Shown here: positions 36,749 through 53,359 of the stretch, one piece after another
Numbering within the stretch: the stretch's first letter is position 1
Layout of the letters: each line of letters opens with the position of its first letter
Assembly: GCA_026120185.1 (NCBI GenBank)
Contig: JANUWF010001213.1
Coordinates: 1,178,001-1,242,000, forward strand
Direction of reading: 5' to 3'
DNA length: 64,000 bases
Source: Voacanga thouarsii
Taxonomy: Eukaryota > Streptophyta > Magnoliopsida > Gentianales > Apocynaceae
Notes under the pieces: model-generated
The model's database searches: none
What the model saw: only the letters and a program-made list of their open reading frames with translations
Told to the model about the DNA's origin: nothing
Made by a program: the position numbers and the translations under genes

Positions 36749-38711
36749 TGACGCGTTCAGACTTGGGTATAAAAATCATACAAAATTAAGCACATTCCCA
36801 ATCAATTTCAAATTAAAATGTTAAACCCAAATAACACATATGAGTAAGCGTACTCATCATTAACTGAGCATAGGGTTAAAATAAGTGTCGATCCTTAAGA
36901 AACAAGTAGACATTAATTACCCTTCTTTCATTGTTTAATCGACTCAATAAAGTGAAAAATAAATAAAAAGAAAAATTAAAAAGAAAATAAAAATAAAAAT
37001 ATGTATATGTCAAGGATGTAGATTTATGTAACTTAAGCCATTGTTTAGACAAACATGATCTTAAAGAACTTAACCATTATCATAACCAATCATTCTCTTA
37101 GCACCATGAAGGATGAAGGTAGACTCACTTTGATGGTCAATCCATGAAATCACTATCTCATAGATAAATTAGAATCACTTGGTCCGTCTCAACTAATTCA
37201 TCCAAAAGACGTATTAAACACAATCCTTAATTAAATTCCCTTTGTCTCGGTGAATTTAGAACATGAAATTAATCAATGAACCCTTGGTCTCAGAAGACAT
37301 CAATTAATCTTCAATTACCAATTCTTAAACAATCAACCCCCTTTGGTCCAGCAAGTCAATTGCCAACAGAATATGAAACTAATAAATCAAAACACCCATT
37401 AACTCCCTTTGGTCCAGCAAGTCAATAGATAGAATCAACTAACTAATCTCGTAATAAGCATAAGTAATTGAATACTAAGAATAATAACCAATTAATCAAA
37501 AGATCAAATAATTCTAGAAATCATGAATATCTAAAACAATGTCGAATTACAATAAAACAATTAACATATCATTGTTCAAGAAAAAGAAAACAAAGTAAAA
37601 GAAAGAACTCATAGACAAGCCTCCTTCTTCTTCCTTTGAAAACCTTCTTGTACAACCCTCCTTGAACTTTTAATCTTGAGAAAATATTGGTGATGCACTC
37701 AAAAATAAATCTAGGTCCCTATATTGTGCACCTCTCCCTTTCTAGGGTAAATTAGCCTTTATTTATAGGCTTACAAAGTTCCTAAAAGAGTCCTAAATAA
37801 AGAAGAAGTAATTACCTAAAGAAAATCAAAAACAAAAAAGGAATAGAAATTGCTAAATAAAAGTCTAAGAAAAACCTAAATAAAACTTAAATAATCAACC
37901 ACCTTTGACTTTGAGAAATTGAATCAATTTGGACTTCTAATTTGGATTTTGTCTTGTAGTGCTGAAACTCGTGGAATTTGAATTGCTGAATTGATTGTTG
38001 ATTCGGCTTCCAATTGAGCCATTTGAGTCCACCGAAAATCTGACCGCATCCCATTGCTTGTCACAGCGGCTCAATTGAGCCGCAAACCATCACAACCCAC
38101 CGAAAATTGCTGCTTCTTTTGCTTTCTTTCTTATTTTGGCTGCTGCTTGACATTTTTTACTTTTCTTTTGCACCTGGGCCCACCAAAATTGTTTGTTTGC
38201 TGCAATTGTCTTTTTCTTGTTATTGGCTCAAGTGAGCCACGAAGCCACTGACCGAATTTCATCTTCCTTTGTTTGCTTGTTTCGACTGCTTCTTTTCAAC
38301 CCACTTTTGCTGACTTTTTTTTCATTCATTTTGGCCCACCACCGAAATTCATGCTTTTCTTTATTCTTGCTCTTCCCTTTGTGAGCCACGAACGAGCCAT
38401 GCCATAGCTCCCTTTAGCCATTCCAATTTCAAATGCAATTCTCCTCTGTTTCTTCTCAATTTCTCTGCACTTTTCTCTCTTCTTTCCAGTGGCTAACCGG
38501 CGCCAGTTGTCCTTCACGGGGGTGGCGCCGCCTATGTTCTGTTCTGTGATATTTTTGTCTTATTTTACCCTTAAAATCTGAAATAATATACAAAAAACCT
38601 TTCCAAGGGTAAAATCTCAAATATGAAGGAATATAGCTAGTTATTTCACAAAATGTATCACAAAATAATATCAAATAATTAGGAAAAATATGACTAATTT
38701 AGGCCCTATCA
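36749..38711 (-). mobile_element. Solo LTR of the TGATAGGG family in psi12 exon 1
   Basis: On the minus strand it starts TGATAGGGCC and ends GCGTCA, 1963 bp. The host duplication CAATC is exact (36744-36748 and 38712-38716). TATA (minus) is at 37760-37767. U3 has the palindrome CGGCTCAATTGAGCCG (38067-38082) and a CCGGCGCC motif near 38505. It is closely related to the solo LTR in psi11, and in the same orientation. Confidence 0.9.
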
Positions 38712-39265
38712 CAATCGCTTGAAGCTTTATTTTGTTAAAGAAAATTTTCCAACTTCCTTATTTGTTAATCCCTTTTATGCATCCACATTTGTTAGGAAAT
38801 CTGATTTTATCCAATATTTGGATAACTATACCTCTCACTTTGAAATCAAGCCAAAGTATAATTACCTTGTTTAGTTAGCTTCATTTGATACACATGACCG
38901 AAAATGGCTTGCTTTAGACAAGGACAAGCCATCAAGAATGATTAAGAAGTATGTTGCAAAGTTTCTTTTTATTGCAACGGGTGCAAATAGTAAACCATTT
39001 ATTGCAAAGAAAGATGACTTGATAATTTTTGTAGGATGGTGATTCATTCTTCGAGTTATAAAAATGGAAAAGAATTTTGAAAGAAAGATGTCTTGGTAGT
39101 TGGTTTTGGTTTCTGGCATTGAAATTACTGATGATTTGGAAAGCTATGATACAAATGCCTTGATTGTTATTCGCAGACCTGGAAGTTTTTCAAACTATGT
39201 ATTAATCCTTATTTAAATTTTTTTGGGTCTCATTTTCTTATATTTGAGATATTGCCCAATATGTA

Positions 39266-42200
39266 TGTAACACCCCAACTAAAGGTAACAGCGGAAACAT
39301 ATCAAAACTGGGTGTCGCCCCATCTAGTCACCAAGACAAGAGGTCATTATAACTAAAGAAAAAAAAAAACCAGTAAAGTATGTAAGGTCCAAATCCATAC
39401 AACAACCCATACTGATGGTCACGTGCACATATCTAATAAAGAATATCATACATGAAAATTTCTATTCAACATCAGTAACAAGGTATATTATCCAAAAAGG
39501 GAAACGACTGGACCTATTTTGCTGTCACTGTGTTATTGTCCTTTATCTGTAGGTCCGCACAACTTTAGATCCTACAAAAAGGTAAGATAAAAGACACGTA
39601 TGAGTGAAAAATCACCTAGTGAGTCCCGTGTGTGCTAGTGCTTTATCAAAGAGACAGAGTACATAAAACTTTTGTGGAATAGCATATCATTTGTTCACTG
39701 GAAATGATTCTAAAACTCTTTAACGAAGAGTTTATTCAAAACTCAAACATTTTTTAAAAACTATATTTCAATTTCAAAACATTGCCCCAATTTTCAAATC
39801 ACAAGCACTTCTTACGAGGTTTCGCTTCAGCATCACGATCTTATTGTGCCAAGGTCTCCACCTTATAGCACTCACCGTGCACTGCTAGATAAGCACACCA
39901 ACTTGTATCGTGTCATCAAACTAAGACCACAGCCTCCAGTACTTGATTCGTGCATCGCCAGATAAGCGCACCAACTTGCACCGTGTCATCATACTAAGAC
40001 CGTAACCTCCAGTAATTGATTCGTGCAACGCCAGATAAGCACACCAACTTGCACTGTGTCATTGTATTAAGACTGCAGTCTACAGTACTCGATCTGTGCA
40101 TCATTGGAAAATCTTTTACTTGCTACCGTAAGCCAGGGGTCCCAATCTTGATGTCAATCACCATCAAGACAGCAAGGAGTTAAAAGCGCCGAGTGTCCCT
40201 GCCAGCATCCAACGAATGACTCAAAATCAAGAAGCGCCCGTAGACGTGACAATTGCCAAGTGCTAAACGGCTCGTCAGGATGACTCATCTCAATGTCCTG
40301 TCGCCCTGTTTGGAGTAAGACAATCCCCAAAACTGATTGGGTTACTCGAGGCCGTCTATCTCTAACACGAGCTAGTACAAAGATCAAAGTCCTTGCTAAG
40401 TAATCAACGTTAACAATACCAACCCTGTCTGATTGATTAAGCCAGAGGGTTATCTGATCCCGTAGGATTTTCAAATCAAAATAGTTTTGGAGCAAATCAA
40501 CATTTTTCAGAATTTGATCCCACTGACTTGCAAGTCAGATCATCATTCACATAGGCTCTGCAGAGCTAATCAATTCGTTCCACGGCACATCAGGCCAATA
40601 AAACAACTTTAGGGATCAAAACATCATTTTCCACAAGTCAATCTCATCATGAGAGATCATTTTTCCAAAATCATGTTGAAACAGGATAAAGAGTTTTGTC
40701 CACATATCAAAACATGTTTCCAAGAGTATTCGAATCATTTTCTTTATAGTCGATCACAAAAGTTATTTTCCAAGGGCATTCGGATCATTTTACTCATGCC
40801 CAATTCCAAAAGACTTTTCGTGGGTATTCAGGTCATTTTACCCTTACTCGATTTGAAAAATGTTCACAAGAGTTCGAATAAGGACATTTCGGTCATTTAC
40901 CAAATATTTGATTCCATAAAACATTCCAACAAGGACATTTGGATAATTTTTCAAATACCTGATTCCAAAAGGATCTCATTTCAATAAATCCATAATTCTA
41001 ATCCTAAAAAAGGATTAAATTCAAAGTTTCCAAACATATTTCCATAAAATGTTCCAATAATGGCATTTTGGTCGATTTATGAATACCCGATTCCAAAGTT
41101 TACCATTTTTTGAAAATTCCAAATATTTAATCCAAAAATGTCTAAATTCAGAAAATTCATACTTTAATCATCCAGGAAGGTTTTCAAGCCAATTATGATG
41201 TTGTTTCGAACCCAAAACGGTATAAAATAATTCTTACTCAGATAAACCTTAAACATATTCAGGGATTTCTAAAACTATATAAAACATAGCATTCCATGGA
41301 TAAGTGAAACACACTAGCTTTCAAAAGGTTTTAGAAATCAAAGGGACTCACCTCGTATCCTAACTAAACTCTTTTCGTTTACGGCCGTTCAACTATCGTT
41401 TCCACCATTTTCAATGTTTTGTTGGCCGTTTATCGACAAACCTACACCAAACATCATTTTCGAGTCAAATCGTGTTCAGCCGAAAAATAGCCGATGGTTA
41501 GCCGACGTGCCGGACAGTTAGCTGACATTCAACTGATGTTTAGCAGACGGGGCTGACGATTAGCCAACGGTTAAGGAAAACGTTCAACTTTCGTTCACGT
41601 CGTTTTTTCATTGTTTGATCAATTCTTTCCTTTTACTTTTCCCACATCCTTCCTCCCTTCATAAACAAGGGATTTACTTCATATTTCCCATTTATTTCGT
41701 CCAAAATCACACAATTAATCATCCTTAAGTTCATCCATTTTCGGACTCATTTTTCTGGAATTTCACAGATTGACACATGATTTTGTTTTACACATAACTT
41801 TCAATCCACAACTCCGATTTGGCTCTATGATATACCAAAATGACCATAAGACTATTAACTTTAATTCTGTATTATCCTTTTTCTGTGTCCTAGTTCCTGT
41901 GATATTTTACTGGGCGAAATCAGCCCCAATAGTTTTGTCTCAATTTCACTATTCATGCTTTCATTTGTTTTCCCTTAGCCTTTAGCAACTTGGAACCATT
42001 AATTCATTCAATCCTCCTTCAAATCATCTTTAATTCTAAATTTCTAGATTTTTAGTAGCTTACAAAAGTCACACTTATTCAACACAAATTCACCTCTTCT
42101 AATCAATAGCTAGTTTGAACCATTTTCCCAACCAAGTAAATTCCATTTTTACTCCACTTTAATCATCACCTCTTCAACAGAAAATAAGCCTTCAAGCTAC

Positions 42201-43276
42201 CATAATTATTCAGTTCTTCCTCACACAAAACATCATTCAAAGGCCCTTAGGCTGTTGGTACATATACAAGCATATATAAAGTTCACACACAAAAGTTCAC
42301 AAATCCTAGCTTTAATCTAAAATCAATACATAAAAGTCATGTTTCCATATTAAAATTCATATCAATATAATCACTATAATGAGATCTATGACTTTAATTC
42401 TTGAAGAGTAGACTTTTGCCATATATGTGGGATCTATTGGATTGATTTTGCTCTGAGAACTCAGACACACGTCTTTCTTTCTCTCTCATTTTTTTTCTTT
42501 TTTCTCTCTATTTTTCTCTAGCTTTTCTTTCTCTCTTCTTTCCCTACCCCTTATGCACGAAATCTAGCTTTTTTTTCAGCTCCTTAACCACCATTGTTGG
42601 TCCAAATTGGTGACCAATTGGTCACAAATTGTGGGGGCTATCCACCACGTGTCGCAATTTCATTTGTCCACCATTTTTTTTATTTATTTTGTAAAACTTA
42701 TTTGATAAGCTTTATCTTGTATAAAATCTCATACAACCTCTCATAATGTGACACATGTCCCTATCCACCAATCACATAGAGCTACACATCTAAGTTTTAC
42801 TCGCATTTCTATTTTTTTCTCAAAAATGGCCAAAATCGGGCCCGGAATGAAAAAATATTTTTCTTCACCATTCAACTCCAAAAATTCCACTGAATCCATT
42901 GGTAATACTAAAATTCTTCAATTCCTTCTCTACTTAGTCAAATTTACGGCTAAAGTCGTGGGTGTAGTCAAAATGACAAAAATGCCTTCGATACCCCAAG
43001 TAGCATAATTCACACCAAAACGTGCATTTCATGGTACTGATCAATTTCTCTTTTCAGAGTACCCTACAATTCTTATTTTGTTAATAATAACAGCCTTCCA
43101 AAAATTTAGGATACGGGTAGAACAAATCTAATAATTATATCCATGTCCCGACAAAATGTTATTCCACTAAAATATTCGCCTCATTACACCAATCAACTTT
43201 TGTTTTGGACATTGGTACAAATTCTCATCCTATTACCAATAGTATCCAATCGAAAGTAAAAAGGTGGGATGTTACA
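39266..43276 (-). mobile_element. 3' LTR of the gypsy element
   Basis: Runs from TGTAACACC to GATGTTACA, 4011 bp. Contains a 72-bp tandem repeat about three times (39871-40095), a periodic region of about 60-bp units (40715-41110) and a short GGTTAGCCGACG-type repeat (41478-41572). The frame 40649-40987 is the periodic region in translation, not a gene. Confidence 0.88.
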
Positions 43277-43292
43277 TCCTCCCCTCCTTACA
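43277..43292 (-). other. Polypurine tract of the gypsy element
   Basis: On the minus strand, GTAAGGAGGGGAGGA directly abuts the 3' LTR start TGTAACATCCC, as required for plus-strand priming. Confidence 0.8.
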
Positions 43293-43380
43293 AAAAATTT
43301 CATCTTTGAAATTGGCTTACACTTGGAATAAATATGGATACTTTTCAATATCCTCACTTTCATTTTTCCCATGTTGAATC

Positions 43381-43723
43381 TTACACAGGATTATGATTCC
43401 ACGGTACTCGTACAAGTGGAATTTTCTCATTCCAAAATTCCTTTTCAGCATACGCCAAGATCTTAATAGGTTTTTCCTCATTCTTCAAGCTTAGAGTCAA
43501 TTCAATGGGTTCTTTATTCAAAATGTAGGTAGGATCAGACACATACTTTCGATGTTGGGATACATAAAACACATCGTGAATAACTTGAAGTTCTACTGGT
43601 AACTCCAAATCGATAGGCTACTTTCCCAATCCTCTCAACAATAGGGTACGGTCTAGCTTCTTTTCTTGTTCTTTGATTCCCAATTGTCGTTGTGGAGCCA
43701 ACTTCAAGAATACATGATCTCAT
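43381..43723 (-). pseudogene. Gypsy integrase C-terminus with chromodomain-like tail
   Basis: Two overlapping frames. One (43535-43723) gives degraded integrase C-terminal residues such as RPYPIVERIGKVAYR. The other (43381-43608) gives LPVELQVIHDVFYVSQHRK, then PLVRVPWNHNPV, the usual lead into the chromodomain. A frameshift joins them. Confidence 0.8.
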
Positions 43724-45060
43724 TCTACAAATTCCAAATCTCTCTTACGTCGATTCGTATGACTTTTTTGTCTACTGTGAACTGCCTCCAACTTGATGTT
43801 AATCATCTTCACAACATGTCGAACTTTTTCAAGACCCAAAGCGTCCTATTCACCCATTCTTCTTTTTGGACTTCATTTCCTTCCATAAAGAGCTTCAAAT
43901 GGGACCATTCCAATTGTTAATTGATAACTATTATTGTATATGAATTCTACATATGCTAAATTATCAATCTACTTAACTCCGAAATTCAAAACGCAAGCCC
44001 AGAACATGTCTTCCAAAATTTCATTCACTCATTTTATCTGTCCATACGCGTGTAGGTGCACTGCTATGTTGAACTTTATTGTGGTCCTATACCTCTACTG
44101 CAGCTTAGTCTAAAACTTTGAGGTAAATCTAGGATCTCGATCTGACACAATACTAGAGGATACTCATGCAGTCTGATTACTTTCTCCATATAGATTTCAC
44201 TTAACTTCTCTAAGAAATTCCGTTAATTAATAGGAATGAAATGAGCAGACTTAGTTAGTCGATCCATTATCACCCAAATAGTATCTCGCTGCTCTATTAT
44301 CATAGGTATTCCTATAATGAGGTCTATAGTAATTTCATCACATTTCTATGATGGAGTAGATAATAGTTGTAACCCTCCAGGCCGTTGTTAATTGGCTTTC
44401 CTTTATTGACAAATTAAACATCGAGTTATAAGGTCTGAATTGTCCTTCTTCATACCAATCCACCAATAATACCGTTTTAGGTTCTGATACATCTTTGCAG
44501 CTCCTAGATGGATGGTATACTTACTCTAAGATGCCTCTGTTAAAACATCTTATCTCATCGCATATTGTTTCAAAATACAATACCGACCCCGGTAGCAATT
44601 AATCCCATCGTTGTCCTTTTGGAACTCATCTTCTCCTGTATTCACCTCATTCTGCACTAACTTTTGCACTCTTCATCTTTATCATGCTCTCCCTTCAACT
44701 ATTGTAGGAAGGTAGGTTGAATGGAAGTATTACTTATCCTTATTTCTCTGTCTACTGCAAACACTTCTAATTCCAGAATTTGTAACGTTCAAAGAGCTGA
44801 AAATTTTGCCTTCCTACTAAGGGTATTTACTATTGTGTTTGCTTTTTGAAGATGATATTTATTGCTTTTCCAAGACATACTTCAAACTTTTGTGATCGGT
44901 GAAGATTTCTAACTTAGCCCCACACAAATAATGTCTCCACTCCTTAAGGGCAAACATAATAGAAACTAACTCCAAATCATGTGTAATGTAATTCTCCTAA
45001 TGAGGTTTCCATTTCCTAAAGATATAAGTTATCACTTTTCTTTCCTGCGTCAATACTCCT
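43724..45060 (-). pseudogene. Gypsy RNase H and integrase core, heavily decayed
   Basis: No long frame survives. RNase H is recognisable from [13 protein letters not shown] at about 44878-44917. Integrase fragments are recognisable by position and by codons around 44040-44300 (region matching the DxxSRFTS and core segments). Identification rests on order as much as on residues. Confidence 0.6.
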
Positions 45061-45099
45061 CTCAATCCTTCCTTTAACACATCTGTTTACTCCTCAAAA

Positions 45100-46306
45100 G
45101 GCTTGTCCATCATTGGCAATGTTAAAACAAGAGCAGAGCTTAATCCTTTTCTCAACTCCTAGAATTTTCCCTCACATTTTCCAGTCCAAACATAAGGAAC
45201 TTTCTTTTTGGTGAGTCGACTCAAAGTAAAGCTATCTTAGAAAATTTCTCAGTAAATCTCCGATAATATCTTGAAAATCCCAGAAAATATCATATTTTGT
45301 CAGAATCTCAGGACGTTTCCAGTTCGTTACTGCTTTAACTTTTGTAAGATCTATTGTACTCGCGACTTTGGATATCACATGTCCCAAGAATGCTATTTCT
45401 TGTAGCCAAGACTCACACTCACTGAATTTTGCATATAGTTTAGTCTCTCTTAACTTTTCTAATACTTTCTGAAGATTATTATTTATGATCTTAGGGATCT
45501 TTGGAGTACACCAGAATATCATCTATGAATATAGCCACAAAATTGGGCCGAAATGTCCGATGCATTAGATCTATGAAACAACAGGCATTAATGACACCAA
45601 AGGGGCCTCTCTACAAGCTCAAAAGGTCCATATCATGTTCAATGTAGTTTTCAGTATATTTTTTTCCCGAATCTGAACTTAGTAATATCCTTGCCTTAAG
45701 TCTAACTCTGAGAATCATCCTGCACTTTGTAACTGATCAAACAATTCATCAATCATGGACAATGGATATTTATTCTTTACCGTTACTGCATTTAACCTCA
45801 CCAATCTATATACATCGGTGGTGACTCATCTTTCTTTCTAACAAACAAGATAGGTACTCCCCAAGGTGAAGTACAAGGCCGAATGAATTCTTGCTCCACT
45901 TATTCCTATACTTATTTCTTAAGCTCCTGCAATTCTGTAGGTGTCATCCAATAAGGAGTTCTTGAAAGTGGTTCCGCCAATGTCACTAACTCAATAGAAA
46001 ATTCTACTTCTCTCTTTAGTGGTAATTCCTTCAATTTCACTGGAAAAACATCCAAATACTCATTCATAACAGGAACTTCTTCCAGTTTCTTAACCCCTCC
46101 TGGCTTATTAATTACATAGGCCAAGTACCCAATACACATTTTTTTTTTATTATCTTTTGGGCCTTGAGTCTTGATATGCAAGTATTACTTTTCCACCCAG
46201 CCTCGTCTACAATTTCCAATATAGGTTTCCTAGGCAGATGGAATTGTACTATTTTATGTCTATAGTCAACTTGATTACGATGCTGGGATAGCCAGTCCAT
46301 GCCCAA
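45100..46306 (-). pseudogene. Gypsy protease and reverse transcriptase, broken
   Basis: Protease end: ILGMDWLSQHRNQVDY at about 46250-46306. RT start: YLDVFPVKLKELPLKREVEF near 46050. The catalytic strand reads [12 protein letters not shown] at 45501-45537, with both Asp intact. It is followed by [20 protein letters not shown] (about 45390-45450). Several frame changes and stops separate these pieces. Confidence 0.85.
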
Positions 46307-46737
46307 GATAGCATCTTAGTCCTCTATGGGCAGGCATATAAAATCTCCTCCAACATTTCATTTCCTACTAAGATCTTACATTCCTTATGTACTTTCTCAC
46401 TATTCATTTACTTTCCTAATGAGGTACTGACGAGCATTTCTTATGAAGTTTCTACTCTCTTTTTATCCCTATAGTGTCAATAAATACATTGGCAACAAAG
46501 GAATGCATAGAATCGGGATCTACCAATACTTTAGTATCATGATTTAAAGCTAATGAGTGTACCTTTCACTACTGTGACATGATCATCCATCTTTTTTAAT
46601 ACAACCACTCAAGCTTTTACTTAGTTTAGCAGATCTAGCTCTAGGGGTAGAAGCTTGTCTAGGTTCTCTCTTTCTAGTATGACCTCTGCCCCTGATTGTT
46701 TCTTCCTGGTCGACTCCATTCTCCTATCTTTTGGAGG

Positions 46738-46800
46738 TGAGGGCAAGTGAAACTTTTATGCCCTTCTTTCCTACAGTTAAAGCATCTAAAAGAGGGTTGT
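46738..46800 (-). pseudogene. Gag zinc knuckle of the gypsy element
   Basis: CFNCRKEGHKSFTC is an intact CX2CX4HX4C nucleic-acid-binding knuckle in an otherwise unrecognisable gag. Little space remains for a capsid domain between it and the acidic ORF. Confidence 0.75.
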
Positions 46801-47309
46801 CCTCCAGTTAGGCCTCCTCTCCTCTACATCTTTCATTTCTTCTACCATCAAGGTCCTCTAGATTTTTTCTGACTTATACCCTAAAATTCACTTTGATTTC
46901 TCCTATCATATTCTCATTTATTCCAGCATTCTCATTGGCTCTAGTAGTAGTCTCAGCCATCTATTGAATGGTATCATCCATTTTCTAGAAGGTTTAGAAT
47001 ATAAAATAATCTAAATTCACAAGGTGGGAACCTTCCACATGCGATTCCTCCACCATTGGCTCAGTGTTATGTTAAGTAGTTTGCGATGATCATCGAAAAG
47101 TTCATATAGGAGACATCTGTACAATTCATATGATTTTACTAGTAAAACGATATAACATGACTTAAGAGCAGGCACAAAAGAGCTATAGTGCACATAGTAG
47201 GATCATAACATAAATTCATTCTCATCAAACACAAAGCCAGTACAAAATTCGTGTTCTGGGCACACAGTTATATACAGTGGCCGAACTGTACATATCCTAC
47301 TACATATAT

Positions 47310-48017
47310 CTACGTCTCATTCTCCTGCTCATCGTTATCACTATCTGAAACAAGAGGTTTTGAATTAGTAGAAATCATATAGGATTCGACTGTGTTGAAT
47401 CCTTCACCTTTATTCGCATCAGGGTGCAACCAAGCCAGTATGTCTGAGTCTATCTCCAATTCTTTCTCGAAATTCTCAACCACAGGTACCTTCACCTCGG
47501 GGACCTCCTAATTTCTTCCTATCTCAACATCCTCCAAACATAACATCTCATCTTCTAATACTCCCGGAGTATCTTTGCCAAATTCCTTCTCATTATCCTC
47601 AGACAATACTACACCATCGGGGACACTATCCTCCTCATCAATATCCTGATGGCGTGGTTCAATATTGCCATCAATTTTATCAAAATCACCACCCATCTCC
47701 TCATGTGGTGACGATGTCCTTTCGGGAGTAGGTGTCCTTTCCAAACTGAGGTTTCGTACAAATAAGGTAATGACAGGCATTACAGGGTCAAACGCGCTCC
47801 CTGTGAGTCAAGATGTATGAAGGCAGCCAGGGTCGGATCCAGTCCAAATGAAACGTCCTGGAACACCTGCTTGGTGCATAATCCCAATCTTCCCAGATCT
47901 TTTCACACTTGAATGCTCATCTATCTCTTTCTTCCCATCATTACTATACCCATCCATTGGGCGCTTGCCCTTATCACTCATATCCGTTATACCTCCACAA
48001 TAAAAGAGTTCTATCAA
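47310..48017 (-). pseudogene. Acidic 5'-proximal ORF of the gypsy element, function unknown
   Basis: Three frames in line on the minus strand (48017-47808, 47780-47508, 47495-47310) start about 30 bp after the primer site. Residues include MSDKGKRPMDGYS, then ERTPTPERTSSPHEEMGGDF and many Asp/Glu (DEEDSVPDG, LVSDSDNDEQE). It occupies the place where gag should start but shows no capsid motif. It may be a gag N-terminal extension or an additional protein; I do not recognise it. Confidence 0.5.
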
Positions 48018-48048
48018 TCCCTATGATGATACCACAGTTCTATAAAAC

Positions 48049-48063
48049 TAGGCTTTGATACCA
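48049..48063 (-). other. Primer-binding site, initiator-Met tRNA type
   Basis: TGGTATCAAAGCC on the minus strand, two bases after the 5' LTR end. It matches the known plant iMet site TGGTATCAGAGCC with one change. Confidence 0.8.
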
Positions 48064-48065
48064 AT

Positions 48066-52180
<4,115 letters not shown>

Positions 52181-53187
52181 ATGTATTTGATATAATTTTG
52201 TGGAAAAATATGCCTTCCATGCATTTGATATAATTTTATGGAAAAAACTATTTCCACGTTTGTCTTTCTATTAAAACATCAATTTGGTTATTGTAATTTA
52301 TAATTTTCATTTAATGCAATTACTAGAACAAGAAATGTATGATAGTCTTTTTCACCATTTTCTGTACGTTAATGCCTTTATGGCAATTGTTGTTTTTTCA
52401 ATATGTAAAGTCACGATAGAATCTCTTTGTCACCATTTTCCCTATCAGTTTTTGAATTGCCTTATTTCTTTTGCACTGTATCACGGGTGTAGGTTCTCAC
52501 AAAAGAAATAGTGAGACTTGGAATGATATTTCTGCAATTTTTGCTTTGCATTGTTGTGGATACACTTGTTCTCATATTTGTGAATTTGGCATTTGGAAAT
52601 ATTTTTGACTTTGGTATTAAAAGGCTAACTGAAGGACCTTTCATCTAAAGAAAACAACGGGGAAGTAACCAATTATTGATGTTTGAATAGCGCACAAGAT
52701 CAAATTCGAAGAAATGAAGGTACCTACGTAGGCAATTTAAAAATTAACAATAATTACGCGATACACCAAATTTATGTTTTTTTTTTCTTCATAGGTTCTC
52801 CTATCAATAACAAAGATTGATGATGTTTGTGTTGAATTTTTCAAATGTTCAAATAGAAAAATTCAGTGCTATTATTCTTGCAACTGGCTACAGAAGTATG
52901 GTGAGCAATTGGCTAAAGGTGCGTTAAAATTTCATTTTGAGTAATAGAGAGTTAACTTGATAAAAGTAAGTTGATTTCTTGTAGACTTAGTTATGTTTCT
53001 ATTTGCAGAGGATGATAGTTGCCATTTCAAAAAAGATGGAATGCCTAGCAAAATGAAACCTACTCACTGGAGAGGAGAAAATGGACTATATTATGCTGGA
53101 TTTTTAGGCTATGGTCTTTACAGAATACCAAATGATGCAAAAAATATTTCCAAAGATATAGCTTTTAATTTCACATACCAAGAATGA

Positions 53188-53359
53188 CAATCAATTTAAT
53201 AATTGGTAGCAATATTAGCAATCTCAAGTTATCCAGAAGTGTCTATGTTTTTTTTTCTTTTTTTTTTTTGTGTTACAATGAGGGAGGGAGGATGGGAGGG
53301 AGAGAGAGAGAGACATAGATCATTTCGTATTTAAATTTGTAAGCAATATTCTACCAGTT
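53188..53359 (+). repeat. Truncated downstream module of psi12
   Basis: G/A tract (53278-53315), then a jump at about 53358 from 'attctaccagtt' into psi13 exon 1. The rest of the module, the expected short copy and the psi13 promoter are missing. Confidence 0.75.

Noticed and set aside
39871..40095. Regularly spaced repeats, considered as a CRISPR-like array
   Set aside because: Units are contiguous, imperfect and lie inside a plant LTR; CRISPR arrays are not found in plant nuclear genomes.
40649..40987. 112-residue ORF in the gypsy LTR
   Set aside because: Periodic Ser/Lys/Ile pattern follows the 60-bp LTR minisatellite; the partner LTR does not keep the frame.
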